Shown in pieces: positions 16,401 to 22,711 of a DNA stretch of 45,315 bases. The notes beneath the pieces were generated by a model. It was not told the origin of the DNA. It ran no database searches and saw nothing but the letters and a program-made list of their open reading frames with translations. A program made the position numbers and the translations under genes. The DNA comes from Nanobdellota archaeon. Lineage in GTDB: Archaea; Nanobdellota; Nanobdellia; Woesearchaeales; SM23-78. The first letter of the stretch is position 1, and every line of letters begins with the position of its first letter. The DNA is taken from positions 1 through 45,315 of the forward strand of contig JAHJQO010000025.1 in assembly GCA_018819305.1 (NCBI GenBank), in the 5' to 3' direction.

Positions 16401-16555
16401 TCTGAAAATTTAAAATAATTTAATTTTTCTTTTTTAAGTTGACCTTGCTCTAATAAATCTAACCATGCTTTAGCAGAAGCTTTTTGTTTTTGATTAAGCT
16501 TCATATTAGATGAAAATTTAGCAACAGTTTTGGGATTAAATAAATATTTTTTCAT
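13484..16555 (-). CDS. Type IIG restriction-modification enzyme (Eco57I-like)
   Basis: A 1023-residue single-chain enzyme. An N-terminal PD-(D/E)XK endonuclease has E75 and E90-x-K92 (GIEAKGT). A helical connector is followed by FYTPEYITDYI (about 404-414), SAM motif I ILDPACGSGAFLI (454-466) and catalytic NPPY (593-596, IGNPPYVN) for adenine N6 methylation. A C-terminal TaqI/Eco57I-type recognition region (about 690-1000) ends in coiled helices. It recognises, cuts and methylates with one specificity. The start codon overlaps the stop of a ribbon-helix-helix gene (ATGA). All motifs look intact. Confidence 0.92.
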   Translation of the reverse strand: MKKYLFNPKTVAKFSSNMKLNQKQKASAKAWLDLLEQGQLKKEKLNYFKFSEYILKDLLGYDIKKDMDHEAGNIEFSFKNKTGKTVLGIEAKGTKTADLFAEQRGYREGQNTPLNQLWTYMGKLNLDYGIATNYKHFILIDRSRGSTRNHFFDFEEIKDDETKLKEFVAIFSKEQIIDNNFVEKLKEESDIEERNFTKEFYKLFHETRLMLLKEFQENGVSKEEAIHYAQLYLNRLMFVFFAEDTDKLEKRIFEEMVISALKSEMLISDQSKIVSDTILSLFMRLDKGSTTPKKIFGFNGGLFHEEIPPSIFFKDLRKKEFFKEIYRYYKLKKELELDGISREIFQKYENKINPIIRNLFTMASFDFNTEINVNILGHIFEQSLSDIEELKEGKATKRKKEGIFYTPEYITDYICRNTIIPYLAKKKATTPRELILEHSKDIAELEKKFKEIKILDPACGSGAFLIKAIDLLLEIHKEIQLFKEDEGQYLAIKKGRKKKKDVTQFTLTKWHEEDEAREIIENNIYGVDINEESIEITKLSLFLKIARKNKKLMNLSKNIKCGNSLIDDKEVAGELAFDWEKEFPFKFDIVIGNPPYVNIANISNPKVRRYYQSNYKTVKNKSDLYSIFIEKATGLLKRNGLLSFIFSNSWLGTDSFSKFRKFLIEDTCVLKLVELPAGVFEDAIVTAVIIVLSNSKSEQNHKIELFKFWENKFDKVKHSLSYERIKSNENLTFSFEPIVNFNTETIKLDEIAKFSLGIKTSNDKRFILDEKKDQECYPVLRGKDIYKYYSGIPKKWVWYKPKLMMEKTGAGPRHLEYFLKPKIFIQDVAKSIIACYDVDNNLSTDTLSLIYEIDQEVNLKYVLTLLNSNFVNKWFKNNFPEGLHIKINQLKQIPIPKISSSEQKPFIEKADLMLNLNKDFYDKKNKFFNRLNKSFGLEKLNRKLDDFYELEFNDFIKEIEKLSKNKLSLKEQDEWEDYFNEYKKDLLNLKNQIEKTDNEINNMVYKLYGLTKEDIKVIEESLK

Positions 16556-16692
16556 TGCTTATTCCTCTTCATCTGTTCTTCCATCATTATCTCAAATTGC
16601 CTTGATATGAGCAAGCCTTTCTTTTTGCAATAATCTCTATACTTATTATGGAATTCAGAATTAATTCTTAAAGTTATGTTTTTTGATTCCAT
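16552..16692 (-). CDS. Ribbon-helix-helix regulator heading the restriction operon
   Basis: A 46-residue protein: MESKNITLRINSEFHNKYRD, then a helix with YCKKKGLLISRQFEIMMEEQ. The basic strand NITLRI and the two following helices are the Arc/CopG/MetJ fold. Its stop overlaps the type IIG start (ATGA), so it is the first of six coupled genes. A perfect inverted repeat lies 19 bases upstream of its start, so it probably represses its own operon, as control proteins do in many restriction systems. Confidence 0.8.
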   Translation of the reverse strand: MESKNITLRINSEFHNKYRDYCKKKGLLISRQFEIMMEEQMKRNKQ

Positions 16693-16710
16693 TTACTATC
16701 TTCTCTAGAC

Positions 16711-16738
16711 ATGTATGTGCAAATACATATAATATTAT
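16711..16738 (-). promoter_or_regulatory. Operator palindrome and TATA of the restriction operon
   Basis: ATGTAT-GTGCAA-ATACAT at 16711-16728 is a perfect inverted repeat with 6-base arms and spacer. The minus-strand TATA (AATATTATATG, about 16727-16737) overlaps its distal edge. A ribbon-helix-helix dimer of dimers from the first gene could bind here and occlude TBP/TFB or RNA polymerase. Confidence 0.65.
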
Positions 16739-16759
16739 CGTTTTAGAGGGATAATTTTC

Positions 16760-16830
16760 AAGAATTTTGGATAATCACACTTCTCCCTGCACACCATCAT
16801 CTCCACATCTAAATCTGTGCAGCCTGTGTT
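16760..16830. repeat. Conserved hairpin element, copy 1
   Basis: AAGAATTTTGGATAA (16760-16774) precedes a perfect 7-bp stem CTGCACA/TGTGCAG (16787-16793 and 16816-16822) with a 22-base loop starting CCATCATC. The same organisation recurs at 18041-18107. It is GC-richer than its surroundings and sits between the restriction-operon promoter and a small cysteine-protein gene. Confidence 0.72.
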
Positions 16831-16853
16831 TAATAAGTTTTATACACATTCAC

Positions 16854-17075
16854 TCAACCAAAATCTTTCCCAGAAAATCCACAAAGCACAGTATCTGGTT
16901 TTTTAATTCCTCGGAAATATTTGCAGATGGAAGTATTCTTCACAGCGCATTTGTGTTTGTCTGTGCCTTCGAGCTCATTCCAGGGGCATTTATCTTGTTT
17001 CCAGTCCAAATCAGAATTATGTATTAAGTCAATGTCCATGTCTGCTCCTTTCAGAGAAAGAATCTTTTCTTTCAT
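16854..17075 (-). CDS. Small cysteine-rich protein
   Basis: A 73-residue protein with four cysteines in DKCPWNELEG, HKCAVKNTSICKYFRG and DTVLCGF, a spacing suited to one metal ion or cluster. The N-terminus is short and charged. I do not recognise a named family. TATA (TTTTTATATAATAATG) lies at about 17095-17110, and the palindrome CATAATATTATG (17073-17084) includes the start codon, so the gene may be autoregulated or controlled by a local repressor. Confidence 0.65.
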   Translation of the reverse strand: MKEKILSLKGADMDIDLIHNSDLDWKQDKCPWNELEGTDKHKCAVKNTSICKYFRGIKKPDTVLCGFSGKDFG

Positions 17076-17178
17076 AATATTATGGATATATCATTATTAT
17101 ATAAAAATTATGATTTCTCTGAGTTTAATAGGTGTTCGCCAAATTGAGTTTGTGTTTTCTTTGTTTTAGGTCGTCGTT

Positions 17179-17454
17179 TCATAATATTAAGTCCTCGATT
17201 TCTTTTAGTTTTTTGATGTTTAGTTGGTAGGCATCTCCGTGATTTGTTTTTCCGTAAAAAATAACTAGTCTTTCCTTTATAAGATCTTTAAGAATATCTT
17301 CAACAAATCCTTTTAGGTGGGAGGGTATTCCTGATGCAAGTCTTTCATATAACAAATGGCCTTTACTGAATGCCTGATTTGAGTATAGCTTTTTAAGAAT
17401 ATTTTTTTTGATTTTTAAATAATTGGCTTTATTCAATTTCTTTGCCATACTCAA
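17179..17454 (-). CDS. Small winged-helix-like protein
   Basis: A 91-residue basic protein with helices KIKKNILKKLYSNQAFSKGH and FVEDILKDLIKERLVIFYGK and a wing-like NHGDAYQLNIKKL, the pattern of a compact archaeal winged-helix DNA-binding domain. No partner domain is present. It is transcribed divergently from another winged-helix gene at 17565-17894, so one may regulate the other across the shared intergenic region. Exact family unknown. Confidence 0.62.
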   Translation of the reverse strand: MSMAKKLNKANYLKIKKNILKKLYSNQAFSKGHLLYERLASGIPSHLKGFVEDILKDLIKERLVIFYGKTNHGDAYQLNIKKLKEIEDLIL

Positions 17455-17564
17455 TTTCCATATATTATTAGTATATAAACCTTATTATCTTGATTAGTAT
17501 TTGTAGCCAATATCGGCTAAAAATGGAAACATTTATATGTGGTAGATACTTTACTATACTTACA

Positions 17565-17894
17565 ATGAAGAACAAAACAGCATTTTTGGAAATGTTTGGA
17601 GATTCACCAATACTTAAAGTTATGGATTTTTTAGTAGTCAATGAAGACTTTGATTATAGCATGACTGATATTGCTAGTCTTTCTGGTGTTGGATATTCAA
17701 CACTCAAGCTTTTTTGGGCTAAGTTAGAAAAGGCAGGGATAATTGTAAATATGAGAACTGTTGGAAAGGCTAAAATGTACAAACTTAATTTAGCAAATCC
17801 TATAATCAAAAAATTTAGAGATTTCTATTGGGAAACTACAAAACAGAAAGTGTATGAAAAGATAAAAGAGGGAACACTAACAGTTAAGCATTAA
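17565..17894 (+). CDS. Winged-helix transcriptional regulator
   Basis: A 109-residue protein from ATG 17565, chosen because a TATA (CATTTATATG) lies at about 17529-17538. FLEMFGDSPILKVMDFLVV leads into a classic helix-turn-helix, SMTDIASLSGVGYSTLKLFW, then KLEKAGIIVNMRTVGKAKMYKLN as recognition helix end and wing. This MarR/ArsR-like archaeal family usually acts as a local repressor. No sensor domain is visible. Confidence 0.8.
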   Translation: MKNKTAFLEMFGDSPILKVMDFLVVNEDFDYSMTDIASLSGVGYSTLKLFWAKLEKAGIIVNMRTVGKAKMYKLNLANPIIKKFRDFYWETTKQKVYEKIKEGTLTVKH

Positions 17895-18040
17895 AACGGC
17901 GACTAAGTAATTCTGTTAAGTGTTTTTCGAAACCATGCAGTAAGTTCTTTTGTATTCATCTTTTCGATAAGTGTTATTATAGTACGTTTATATTAAATAT
18001 AAAATGTTTGATTTTCTTGACGAATAATAGGATAAATTTT

Positions 18041-18107
18041 AAGAATTCTGGATAAATTTCCTCCCTGCACACCATCATCTTCACATTGGGGACTGTGCAG
18101 CTTGTGA
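18041..18107. repeat. Conserved hairpin element, copy 2
   Basis: AAGAATTCTGGATAA (18041-18055) is followed by CTGCACA/TGTGCAG (18065-18071 and 18094-18100) with a 22-base loop that begins CCATCATC as in copy 1 at 16760-16830. It lies between the winged-helix gene and the duplicated pseudouridine-synthase 3' end. Confidence 0.72.
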
Positions 18108-18116
18108 ACTGAAAAT

Positions 18117-18267
18117 TCATCTCAAACCATCACGAATATCTTTACCAGATAACTTTTTATATTCGCCTTGCTTAAGGTTTCCAAGATGTAGGTTTCCAAT
18201 GGAAACTCTTTCTAGTTCAACAACAGTATAACCTAGTTTTAAGAACATTTGTCTTATCTGGCGCTTT
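18117..18267 (-). pseudogene. Duplicated 3' end of the RluB-type gene
   Basis: These 151 bases match 18728-18878, the last 50 codons and stop of the neighbouring pseudouridine-synthase gene, with about three substitutions. The match starts exactly at the stop codon. Translation gives RQIRQMFLKLGYTVVELERV to DIRDGLR-stop but lacks the S4 and catalytic domains. The two copies enclose about 460 bases with one small gene. Confidence 0.88.
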
Positions 18268-18283
18268 ATAAAAAACAAAAGAT

Positions 18284-18637
18284 TTATTCCCCTTTTCTTC
18301 TGTGTCTGTAGTATTGGACAGCCCAAACAGATTTTATGTAATCGCTACTACACACATTTTCATTACGAGAACCAGAATGAATGTCATATGGTACGCTGAG
18401 CACAAAACCCACTGCATTTTTTGGAGCTCTTAGTGCTATAGCTTCAAGACTTTCCTTTGTTAAATCAAGCGGTCCGGTTTCTCTCATGCCAGGGTCGCCT
18501 TGAAAATTATGGCCTTCTACAAGAAATCTTCTTTCGAAGTCTAGATTTATTACTAATCTTAACCCTCCTCTGGTTCTATAAGAAACAAACTTTTTTGGCA
18601 CTCTGCCTCTTGTATCAATTAATTTTTTTTGGGCCAT
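18284..18637 (-). CDS. Cargo gene between rluB 3'-end repeats, unknown function
   Basis: A 117-residue basic protein: RTRGGLRLVINLDFERRFLV, LTKESLEAIALRAPKNAVGF and a C-terminal SVWAVQYYRHRRKGE. It looks like a compact alpha/beta domain; I do not recognise it. It has its own promoter (minus strand CGAAAAATTTAAAAGG, about 18665-18680). It is the sole gene of the insert bounded by two copies of the pseudouridine-synthase 3' end, and so is probably mobile cargo. Confidence 0.6.
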   Translation of the reverse strand: MAQKKLIDTRGRVPKKFVSYRTRGGLRLVINLDFERRFLVEGHNFQGDPGMRETGPLDLTKESLEAIALRAPKNAVGFVLSVPYDIHSGSRNENVCSSDYIKSVWAVQYYRHRRKGE

Positions 18638-18727
18638 TGTGATATTGTAAAATTAATCCACCTTTTAAATTTTTCGTTCGTTACTACTATGAAGTCATAT
18701 TAGAATATATCTTTGACATTGACAGTA

Positions 18728-19450
18728 TCATCTCAAACCATCACGAATATCTTTACCAGACAACTTTTTATATTCGCCTTGCTTAAGGTTTCCAAGATGT
18801 AGGTTTCCAATGGAAACTCTTTCCAGTTCAACAACAGTATAACCTAATTTTAAGAACATTTGTCTTATCTGGCGCTTTTTTCCCTCATAAATAGAAATTC
18901 TAATCTTATTCTTATCAACATCTACTTCAGAAGGCATGGTAACATAATCCTTGTCATTAACATTTATCTTTACTCCTTTTTTTAAACTGGCGATATCTTT
19001 ATCAAGCAAATCCTTATCAAGCAGAACAACATAAGTCTTAACCACTTTTTTATTGGGTTTCATAATCTCATCTGCCAGTTTTCCATCATTGGATAAAATC
19101 AGCAATCCGGTTGTATCCTTGTCAAGCCTTCCAACAATAAACAGGGATTGTCTTTCTTCAGGAGAAAAATCATTCATTTGCCTGATAATCTGGTAAACAT
19201 TAAACTCAGCGCCTTTCTGGCAAAGACAGCCTTTGGGTTTGTTAAGCATAAGATAAATGTTTTTGGAAACCAGCTCCAGGACTTTGCCATTGTATTTAAT
19301 CACATGTTTGCTCTTAACACCAAAATCAGTATTTTTAACAATCTTGTCATCAACAAATATTAATCCTTCATGGAGTGCTTTAATAACATCTTCTTTTTTA
19401 TCAAACAAACCTGTTTTCATCAGGAACTGCTTAAGTTTCAACCTTCTCAT
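18728..19450 (-). CDS. RsuA/RluB-family pseudouridine synthase
   Basis: About 240 residues from ATG 19450. An N-terminal S4 RNA-binding domain (LKLKQFLMKTGLFDKKEDVI...GLIFVDDKIV) is followed by the catalytic domain: LMLNKPKGCLCQ, the active-site Asp in GRLDKDTTGLLILSNDG, and KKRQIRQMFLKLGY with conserved Arg/Gln. Such enzymes isomerise uridine to pseudouridine in rRNA; the family is common in bacteria and less so in archaea, suggesting transfer. Its last 151 bases are duplicated downstream. Confidence 0.88.
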   Translation of the reverse strand: MRRLKLKQFLMKTGLFDKKEDVIKALHEGLIFVDDKIVKNTDFGVKSKHVIKYNGKVLELVSKNIYLMLNKPKGCLCQKGAEFNVYQIIRQMNDFSPEERQSLFIVGRLDKDTTGLLILSNDGKLADEIMKPNKKVVKTYVVLLDKDLLDKDIASLKKGVKINVNDKDYVTMPSEVDVDKNKIRISIYEGKKRQIRQMFLKLGYTVVELERVSIGNLHLGNLKQGEYKKLSGKDIRDGLR

Positions 19451-19504
19451 ACTGAACACAAAGAGATGATTGATTATAAATGTTTTCTTAATTTATCATG
19501 CTTG

Positions 19505-19633
19505 TTAAACGAATAATCTGAATGTTTGACAGGTGTTAATTACAATTTCCTTACACGAGCTACACCTCATTATCCTTTTACCTTGTGTTTGAGCCATTTT
19601 AAACAATTCATTTCCGCATTTTGGACATTTCAT
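19505..19633 (-). CDS. 42-residue zinc-ribbon protein
   Basis: A small ORF preceded by AAAGGTGGT, a good ribosome binding site. It encodes MKCPKCGNELFKMAQTQGKR then IMRCSSCKEIVINTC: CPxCG and CxxC knuckles of a four-cysteine zinc ribbon, plus one extra Cys. The last ten codons overlap a 30-bp repeat (19511-19540) also found at 22576-22605, so the original C-terminus may have been replaced. Role unknown. Confidence 0.65.
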   Translation of the reverse strand: MKCPKCGNELFKMAQTQGKRIMRCSSCKEIVINTCQTFRLFV

Positions 19634-19648
19634 TAAAACCACCTTTCT

Positions 19649-20179
19649 TTAGGATTCATCTTGCAAAACAAAACCAATCTTAGCTACAAAATCAGTCGCA
19701 TTATTGAATATTTCATCTAATCTTCTTTTGGTATATGTTTTAATTGCAGAATATCTTGCTATTTTACTCTCTTTTTTAGCATCTTCAAAATAATGCACAT
19801 ATTCATCTTTAAATATCTTATATGCTTGATTTAATATTTCCAAGTCTTCTTTTTCAATCTCATCTGGAATTAATAAATGTCCTAATGCTATTTGAGCAGC
19901 ATCATGATCTGAAACTTCATATCCTTTAGATAGAATTGCTGCTTTTGTTGCATAAAGCATAGAATAATAAGAGATTGTAATAGCCCAATAATCCCAAAAA
20001 AGCTTTTTTGGCTGATCTTCTGTTGGTTCAATATCTTTGGTGTGTTTAGCAATTAATAAACTATTTTCTGCCTTTTCAAGAAATAATTTTATTTTGAAAG
20101 ATTGAAAAGATTTTTTTATTCTCTTATCTCTGATAAATTCTTCAAATTGATTTTTATATTCTTCTTTATCAAATTCCAT
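19649..20179 (-). CDS. HEPN-domain protein, partner of MNT nucleotidyltransferase
   Basis: About 176 residues from ATG 20179. HEPN helices are clear: LFLEKAENSLLIAKHTKD, WDYWAITISYYSMLYATKAA, SDHDAAQIALGHLL and KIFKDEYVHYFED. The usual catalytic R(x4-6)H appears as K-DEYV-H, with Lys in place of Arg, so RNase activity is uncertain. The start overlaps the MNT gene by 11 bases. In known pairs the HEPN protein is the toxin and is neutralised by MNT-dependent AMPylation or binding. Confidence 0.83.
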   Translation of the reverse strand: MEFDKEEYKNQFEEFIRDKRIKKSFQSFKIKLFLEKAENSLLIAKHTKDIEPTEDQPKKLFWDYWAITISYYSMLYATKAAILSKGYEVSDHDAAQIALGHLLIPDEIEKEDLEILNQAYKIFKDEYVHYFEDAKKESKIARYSAIKTYTKRRLDEIFNNATDFVAKIGFVLQDES

Positions 20180-20741
20180 TGAAAACACACTCCCAAAAGC
20201 TTTCTGGATTATTTAAGATTATATGACTATATACAGCTTGCTTTCCTACATTCTCTTCTTTGTCTTTGAGCATTAATTTAAATTCCTTTTTGGTTATAAA
20301 GATTGGATTTATTTTTATCTTAAATAAAAGCTCATATTTTGAAAAAGAAATACTTTTTTTACCGTCTTTATTTATTATCAATAAATCAATATCGCTTTTC
20401 TCTGTTTGTGTTTTTTTTGCATAACTACCAAACAAAACTATAACATCATCAGTATTCAACTCTTGATATATTTTCCTGATAGTCGGATATTTTTTCAAGT
20501 AATCTTTTCTTTCTTCATCAGAAGATACGGTCAAATGTGCTTTTACTACTGGATTCTTGTTATTAAGTGTGATTATCTTAGATTTTCCTATTTTCTCTAT
20601 GTTTAACAAATCTTTTATAGATTCTATAGTTCGATAAAAACTAGCATAAGGTATATTCAACCCCCTACTTAATTCGTGCATTGTACACTTCTTATCGGGG
20701 TGTTTTCCAAGATGATTAATTATCATATATTTGTTATCCAT
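20169..20741 (-). CDS. HTH-MNT nucleotidyltransferase (antitoxin of HEPN pair)
   Basis: A 190-residue fusion. Residues 1-65 form a winged helix (HELSRGLNIPYASFYRTIES), and about 85-190 a minimal nucleotidyltransferase with VLFGSYAKK (G105, S106) and DIDLLII (D117, D119), the GSx10DxD signature. The DNA-binding half suggests direct autorepression, and a perfect 16-bp palindrome lies four bases upstream of the start. The gene overlaps the HEPN gene, giving the usual MNT-HEPN toxin-antitoxin order. Confidence 0.87.
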   Translation of the reverse strand: MDNKYMIINHLGKHPDKKCTMHELSRGLNIPYASFYRTIESIKDLLNIEKIGKSKIITLNNKNPVVKAHLTVSSDEERKDYLKKYPTIRKIYQELNTDDVIVLFGSYAKKTQTEKSDIDLLIINKDGKKSISFSKYELLFKIKINPIFITKKEFKLMLKDKEENVGKQAVYSHIILNNPESFWECVFNGI

Positions 20742-20744
20742 ATT

Positions 20745-20785
20745 TGGATAATATTATCCATAAATGATATATAAACCTTTCGGTT
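20745..20785 (-). promoter_or_regulatory. MNT/HEPN promoter with nested operator
   Basis: TGGATAATATTATCCA at 20745-20760 is a perfect palindrome, and a further TTATCC half-site at 20734-20739 lies in inverted orientation beside it. Upstream, the minus strand carries CCGAAAGGTTTATATATC (20768-20785). The palindrome spans the probable transcription start, as expected for repression by the winged helix of the first gene. Confidence 0.75.
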
Positions 20786-20819
20786 TTAAAGCCCCAGATT
20801 CTTAATCTTGTGTTGAGTG

Positions 20820-20959
20820 TGTCCCTTGATACTTGTTCTTAAAGGCTCACTGTGTTCGCTAGATAGAACGAAAATCCCCCTCTAGTCCTATGACATTTAG
20901 TCTGCTACGTAGAATATACAGTAATTCAAAAACTTTTCGGACGAAATTTTCCCACGCTT
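20820..20959. repeat. Spacer repeat, copy 2
   Basis: Contains TGTCCCTTGATACTTGTTCT (20820-20839), TAGATAGAACG (20860-20870) and CGGACGAAATTTTCCCACGC (20938-20957), the same ordered blocks as 2587-2678 but with about 48 extra bases inside. AAAAAGAT and ATTAAAC follow, aligning with the AAAAAGGAT and ATTAAAC that follow copy 1. Confidence 0.72.
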
Positions 20960-21023
20960 CAGAAAAAGATAATGTTCATTAAACAGAAAGATTAGATGGG
21001 AAGCAATTTTTAAAATCAGCATT

Positions 21024-21863
21024 CTATCTGAAATCATGTTTTTTATACCTATTCATAAGGCTCAAAAGTTCTTCATCTTTAATCCTGCCTATTTTTATGC
21101 CTGTATTGAATAATTGATCTTTTGAATCATTTTTCTTTTTATAAGTAATTGAAATTTTATCATTATCCCATAGAACGAAATTCATTATTGAGATTTCTTT
21201 ATCATTAGAATTATTTTCAAGCCAGTTCTCAAGCTTTTTCTTTAGATGATATAAATCTTCATCATATTTTGGAGTTTTGGCATAAATTGTTTTAGCAAAA
21301 TCCTGCAAACCCATTATGCTGTTAAGCTTTTTCTTTGTTTTTCTCGAATAATATTCATAATCAGTCCTGCTAATTGGTTTTTCTTCTAATAACCTTCTGA
21401 TAATCTGTTTTTCTTTTCTTGTAAAAAGCCGGGAAAGATACATCTGCAAATCCCTTTCAGCATATATTTTTTCTTTCTCAATAAAGAGAAAAGGTTTAGT
21501 CTCATTTCTTAATTGTAATTCAAATTCGTTTCTGAATTCCTCATAATCTAATCCTGCCAGCCCTATTTCGTGATTATATTTCTTAAAATTTTCAATCTCT
21601 TCTGGAAGAATTCCCCTTATATCGAATTCATTGAATAGTTTTGTAGTTATGGTGATGATTGCCTGAAATAGTTCATTACTTTCAGAAATGTTATAGATAT
21701 TATGGATGTCTGCTTTATGCTTATAAATAAGAAATGGTATCGCTTTTAAATATCTAATATTCTCAGTCTTCAAAATATCTAAGATTAACTTTTCTATACT
21801 TTCATTATCTCCAAGCATCCTGTATCCTGCTTCGGTAAGCTTGTTTTCTATTTCGATTCCCAT
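21024..21863 (-). CDS. Partner protein of DUF6036 nucleotidyltransferase
   Basis: A 279-residue soluble protein that starts inside the 3' end of the nucleotidyltransferase gene (16-base overlap). It is mostly helical and charged; a segment FTRKEKQIIRRLLEEKPISR then RTDYEYYSRKTKKKLNSIMG looks like a helix-turn-helix. The C-terminal part is strand-rich. I recognise no named family. Coupling to a nucleotidyltransferase suggests a two-gene toxin-antitoxin unit in the manner of AbiE/MNT systems, but which gene is toxic cannot be told. Confidence 0.6.
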   Translation of the reverse strand: MGIEIENKLTEAGYRMLGDNESIEKLILDILKTENIRYLKAIPFLIYKHKADIHNIYNISESNELFQAIITITTKLFNEFDIRGILPEEIENFKKYNHEIGLAGLDYEEFRNEFELQLRNETKPFLFIEKEKIYAERDLQMYLSRLFTRKEKQIIRRLLEEKPISRTDYEYYSRKTKKKLNSIMGLQDFAKTIYAKTPKYDEDLYHLKKKLENWLENNSNDKEISIMNFVLWDNDKISITYKKKNDSKDQLFNTGIKIGRIKDEELLSLMNRYKKHDFR

Positions 21864-22468
21864 TCTTTAACCTCATCTATCAAATCATTATCAAGACTGA
21901 ACTTCCATTCTTTAAACTTAATCTCAATCAAATCTAATAATTTTTGTTGATAATCAGCACCAACAGAAACTTCCATTGTTTCCTTATATCTTTGAACAAG
22001 TTTTCTAAGATTGATTTTTTCAACTTCTAAGATTCTCTTGATGTCATCAAAATCTCTTGAATCTCCCCTTGCCAATTTACTTATAATTATATCTTCTAAT
22101 GATAAGGTATAAATCTTTATATTACCAAAAGATTTGATAAACTTTGATTTGTCTATGCAGTCTGGAAGCAACTCAGTTCCCATGATATTTGATCCATGAA
22201 ACATATCAAATGCTAATCCTTCTTGGGTAATCCAGCGGATTCCATTTCTTTCAAAACCTAAATTACTAAAAATTTTACAAATATACTCATATTCTGTATT
22301 TGATTCTATATTAACATCAATATCCTTTGTTGATTTCTTGATATTTAGTATGGTTAATGCAGTGCCACCCAAGGCGTACATTTTAATTTCTTTTTCTATG
22401 AATTTTGAAATAGATTCCATAAATTCGAAAAGTTCTTCAGCATTAATTTCTCTTTCATTATAGGTCAT
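21848..22468 (-). CDS. DUF6036-type nucleotidyltransferase
   Basis: A 206-residue protein with MYALGGTALTILNIKKSTKD then IDVNI: the GG motif (34-35) and D49-x-D51 of pol-beta-type nucleotidyltransferases such as AbiEii and DUF6036. LEDIIISKLARGDSRDFDDI is the matching downstream helix (ISKL...R..DD). These enzymes add nucleotides to tRNA or proteins in toxin-antitoxin and abortive-infection systems. It is first in a two-gene operon with its own BRE/TATA (GAAAGATTTATATAG). Confidence 0.82.
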   Translation of the reverse strand: MTYNEREINAEELFEFMESISKFIEKEIKMYALGGTALTILNIKKSTKDIDVNIESNTEYEYICKIFSNLGFERNGIRWITQEGLAFDMFHGSNIMGTELLPDCIDKSKFIKSFGNIKIYTLSLEDIIISKLARGDSRDFDDIKRILEVEKINLRKLVQRYKETMEVSVGADYQQKLLDLIEIKFKEWKFSLDNDLIDEVKEWESK

Positions 22469-22478
22469 ATTGATAGAG

Positions 22479-22537
22479 TGGCAGTCATACTATATAAATC
22501 TTTCTATTTTTGTATGAATACATACAATTATTGTATG
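22479..22537 (-). promoter_or_regulatory. Promoter with upstream palindrome for DUF6036 operon
   Basis: The minus strand reads AGAAAGATTTATATAG at 22488-22503. Upstream, CATACAAT-T-ATTGTATG (22521-22537) is a perfect 17-bp palindrome, with an extra TGTATG half-site at 22511-22516. Lying upstream of BRE/TATA, it would suit an activator, unlike the TATA-overlapping sites of the other modules. Confidence 0.55.
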
Positions 22538-22711
22538 AATTGATGAAAAGTTTAACTAATTTAAATTAAGCATCAGAATAATCTAAGTGTTTGATAGGTG
22601 TTAAACAGTTCACTAGGTTTGATCCAGATTTAGGATGTAATATAATAATTTCTCAAGGGCTCAAGTTATACCAATTGGTAAATTATGTATATTTGGTAAA
22701 TTAAAACAAAT

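Noticed and set aside
17903-17959. 18-codon ORF starting MNTKELTAWFRK
   Set aside because: Has a possible TATA upstream and reads like a gene fragment, but is too short to support as a gene and has no ribosome binding site.
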